A DNA stretch of 64,000 nt from Hyaloscypha bicolor E. Lineage: Eukaryota; Ascomycota; Leotiomycetes; Helotiales; Hyaloscyphaceae. A program made the position numbers and the translations under genes. Numbering within the stretch: the stretch's first letter is position 1; every line of letters begins with the position of its first letter. Below the pieces are notes generated by a model. The model searched no databases. It saw only the letters and a program-made list of their open reading frames with translations, and was not told the DNA's origin. Positions 61,634 through 64,000 of the stretch are shown here, in pieces. The stretch spans positions 682,001 to 746,000 of the forward strand of contig NW_020194631.1 of the NCBI RefSeq assembly GCF_002865645.1. Direction: 5' to 3'.

Positions 61634-62332
61634 TTAAATTATTGGAAAAAGGGTTCAGGATCAAGAAAGGTTTATTGTAGGTAGACTAGCTACGGGTATC
61701 TCAAATAAATAAACTCTAATTCCCACAAATTCCCAATTCCCAAAGTAAGAACGCCAAACGCCGGCTTTATTTAGGACTTAGTAAAGAATCGGCCAATACT
61801 CTCCGGAATCCGCTTATCTCTTAATGGGATATAGTTATACTATAATAATGTTAGTATTAAGGATATTAAGAGGAGTAAGTGAGGAACTTATAACTATTAT
61901 ATATGCCTTACGGAAGGCCCGAACTTCTGAAGTCAGGTCCCAAATAGCTATGAGTATTATATTATTAGCGCTTGAAGCACTAGTAGTAGACTGCTTGGTA
62001 ATCTCGGTAGTAAGCTCGGTAATAAGGTTAATGCCTTAAAGGTAGACATTGCGATATTCCTTTAAGGAATTAGCAAGCACCTAAGCGTATTAGAAAAAAC
62101 TTACCTTTGGGATACTAGCCCAAGTAGTATTATTATCTGCCTTGTCGAGACGGAAAGAAGAATTCCGAAGCTTGTTAGTATCCTTCTAGTCTTCGAAAAC
62201 CCAATTAATAGTATTATCCTCGTTAGTATAATACTATTTAGGATATGCTTCAAGAAATTTCTTAAAGGTTATAATGGTGTCTTCCCAGGACTAGTAAGCC
62301 TCTGATAAGTAGCGAGGAATCTGAAATCGCAT
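61634..62332 (-). pseudogene. Possible antisense open frame in 3' region of element B
   Basis: Minus strand from ATG 62332: MRFQIPRYLSEAY, SWEDTIITFKKFLEAYPK, NTINWVFED, KLRNSSFRLDKADNNTTWAS, INLITELTTEITKQSTTSAS, AIWDLTSEVRAFRKAY, KAGVWRSYFGNWEFVGI. About 230 codons with about nine stops, almost all TAA or TAG that one RIP transition would make from CAA, CAG or TGG. It matches no Gag/Pol domain I know. A 71-codon plus-strand frame (61824-62039) overlaps it, so coding on this strand is an inference. Confidence 0.4.
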
Positions 62333-63187
62333 TAGCTTTAATAGATATTAAAGCTAAAGAACTTACTAATATATAAGACTCAGAACCCTTGTTATAACGG
62401 TCGTAATTCTTCTTACCAGGTGCTATGGTATATAAGATAAAGGGATTAATAAGTAAATGCTTGAAACATTTCAAGTATCTGCTAGTAATAGGAAAGGAGG
62501 CTGCGAGGTTACCTTTGCGCTTGTTATTACGGGGATGGATAATGAAGCCAGAAGAAGATATTATGGAATTAATTGAAAATAATTAAAGAAGACTTAGAGA
62601 AGGGTAGAAGAAGAGGCTAGAAGGCAATAATAGAAAAAGTTATATATGTGGTTATTAGAAAGGAAGAGAGTATATAGCGATACGAAGAGGTTCTTTTATA
62701 GAGGTAGAGAACCACCTGGATTAACTACTAGTTTTCGTACTAGTCCTAATCGGAAACTAGTATAACCGATTAATGCATACTCCCAGGAGCCCGCAAATAA
62801 TCTCTAGGACCTCAGAAATATTCGTATGGGTTTCTTATATGAATATTTATTAAATACTTTCCATATAGCTATTCAGATTATTCTGATACGAGATCTGATA
62901 GGTGGCGTTAATTTCGTGGGGTAGCGCCTTGGTACTTTGGATCGAGCTAATTAGAATACTCAGATCCTAAACGAAATCGCGATTACCGGCTAGCCCCTAT
63001 ACCTGGGGTGTAATTACCCTTCCTTCTTGCTTACTTAGCCCCGATCTGATTAGACGATTTTTATATCCATTATCCAGATTATATTAGTAAAACCACCTCC
63101 CAAGATACTAGAAGTTTATATTAATTAAATAAATAATTAATTAAATATTTACCAGGATGGATTAATGGATCTTGGGGACAAGATCCT
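62333..63187. other. 3' non-coding part of element B
   Basis: AT-rich sequence between the possible antisense frame and the purine tract. No gene recognised. Confidence 0.5.
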
Positions 63188-63197
63188 AGGAGGGGAG
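63188..63197 (+). other. Polypurine tract of element B
   Basis: AGGAGGGGAG six bases before the 3' LTR, the usual plus-strand priming site of LTR retrotransposons. Confidence 0.75.
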
Positions 63198-63203
63198 TAT
63201 AGT

Positions 63204-63501
63204 TATAATATATACAGGGTCATACGTGACTTAAGGGCATGTAATGAACCTCGGATATTGCGGATATTAATCAGGGAGTTCGGTAGCCCTTTAATATCCT
63301 AACTAATTACTGTTTATATCATATGTATTAGGCTTATAAATCACTAATTATATATATGCTATCGGGGCCTCCTATTTAGAGGGGGCTTCCCTGGACCTTA
63401 TAGGAGAAACAGAGATTAGTTCTGTACTGAATTTAATACTGTGGTTTTATAATATACTAATTCATTCTATTGTCTTATTACCTACTAACAAATACCTTAT
63501 A
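63204..63501 (+). repeat. 3' LTR of gypsy element B
   Basis: 298 bp, aligned end to end with 55674-55971 without gaps. Starts TATAATATATACAGGGTC, the RIP-changed form of the 5' LTR start. Confidence 0.92.
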
Positions 63502-63506
63502 ATATT
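63502..63506 (+). repeat. Target-site duplication, right copy (ATATT)
   Basis: Same five bases as 55669-55673, directly after the 3' LTR. Confidence 0.85.
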
Positions 63507-64000
63507 AATTACCGGGATCTAAATAGAATTACTATTAAGAACCAAATACTATTACTACTTATTAGTAAAATAATAAATAGGCTTTATAAAGCAAAGATAT
63601 ATATAAAGCTAGACTTAAAAAATACTTATTATTAGTTATAAATACGGGAAGGTAATAAGTAAAAAATAATATTTCAAATATACTATAGATATTTTAAGTA
63701 CTATATTATGCCTTTTAAACTATTTAATACTCTAGTAATATTCTAGGTATATATTAACTATATACTAGTAGGCCTTATAAATATTATTTATATAGTTTAT
63801 CTAGATAATATTTTAATTTATTTAGAGAACCTAGAATAGTATATAATAGTAGTCTAATATATACTTGAGTAGTTATAGTAATACTAGCTCTTTATAAACT
63901 TAATAAAATATAAGTTTAATATAGAGAGAATAAAGTTCCTGAAATTTATAATTAGCTCAGATAATATAGAAATAAAAACTAGCCGGGTTATAGCTATTAG
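63502..64000 (+). mobile_element. Ty3/gypsy element A, right part (runs off edge)
   Basis: Resumes reverse transcriptase at 63507: NYRDLNRITIKNQ, AKIYIKLDLKNTYY, YFKYYIMPFKLFNTLVIF, IVYLDNILIYLENLE, INLIKYKFNIERIKFLKFII. Active-site box again YLDN. Very AT-rich, with many TAA/TAG. The rest of the element and its 3' LTR lie beyond the window. Confidence 0.85.

Larger units (their letters stand above)
55674..63501 (+). mobile_element. Complete Ty3/gypsy element B (chromodomain type)
   Basis: 7828 bp: 298-bp LTRs at both ends, Gag, Pol with protease, reverse transcriptase, RNase H, integrase and a C-terminal chromodomain, a 1.7-kb 3' region, a purine tract and a 5-bp target duplication. Coding parts are full of TAA/TAG stops by C-to-T or G-to-A change, so the copy cannot make its own proteins. 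Chromodomain-bearing gypsy elements target certain chromatin for insertion. Confidence 0.92.

Overview
The window is nuclear DNA of a filamentous ascomycete. Genes have short GT-AG introns (about 47-71 nt), and HET-domain, 2EXR-domain and fungal seven-helix membrane genes are present. The right end is AT-rich, repeat-filled and bears the marks of repeat-induced point mutation (RIP). Pezizomycotina is firm; Leotiomycetes is my guess from the gene families.

Left part (1-10.3 kb): mostly non-coding, with two decayed genes: an unnamed one (about 4.6-5.3 kb, +) and a fungal multi-helix membrane protein (6144-7369, -) with frame breaks and stops but at least one splice junction still readable.

Conserved core (10.3-24.9 kb): four intact genes whose exons I could join in frame. 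Malate synthase (542 aa, ends in the peroxisomal signal SKL on a 58-nt last exon), fumarase (555 aa, mitochondrial leader plus an internal Met that would give a cytosolic form) and a Gin4/Hsl1/Cdr2-type kinase (1248 aa, kinase plus KA1-like C-terminus) lie head to tail on the minus strand. SMC5 (1143 aa) is divergent from the kinase. The first two produce malate (glyoxylate shunt and TCA cycle); the last two serve septation/cell-cycle control and chromosome maintenance.

Accessory part (25-50 kb): three dead HET loci, an aspartic-protease-like surface protein without a visible catalytic Asp motif, a secreted metallo-beta-lactamase-fold protein, a broken and an intact 2EXR gene (the intact one with an N-myristoylation-type start), an intact Pho85-type cyclin and a broken F-box-like gene, separated by long stretches with no convincing gene.

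Transposon block (50-64 kb): a short inverted-repeat element (outer MITE) is interrupted by a second MITE and an intact 1575-bp Tc1-like element that abut at one shared TA. Next comes a RIP-damaged Fot1/pogo-type transposase, then a Ty3/gypsy element (A) whose reverse transcriptase is split by a complete 7.8-kb chromodomain Ty3/gypsy element (B) with 298-bp LTRs and a 5-bp target duplication. Element A runs off the right edge. No CRISPR array, rRNA or convincing tRNA was seen.
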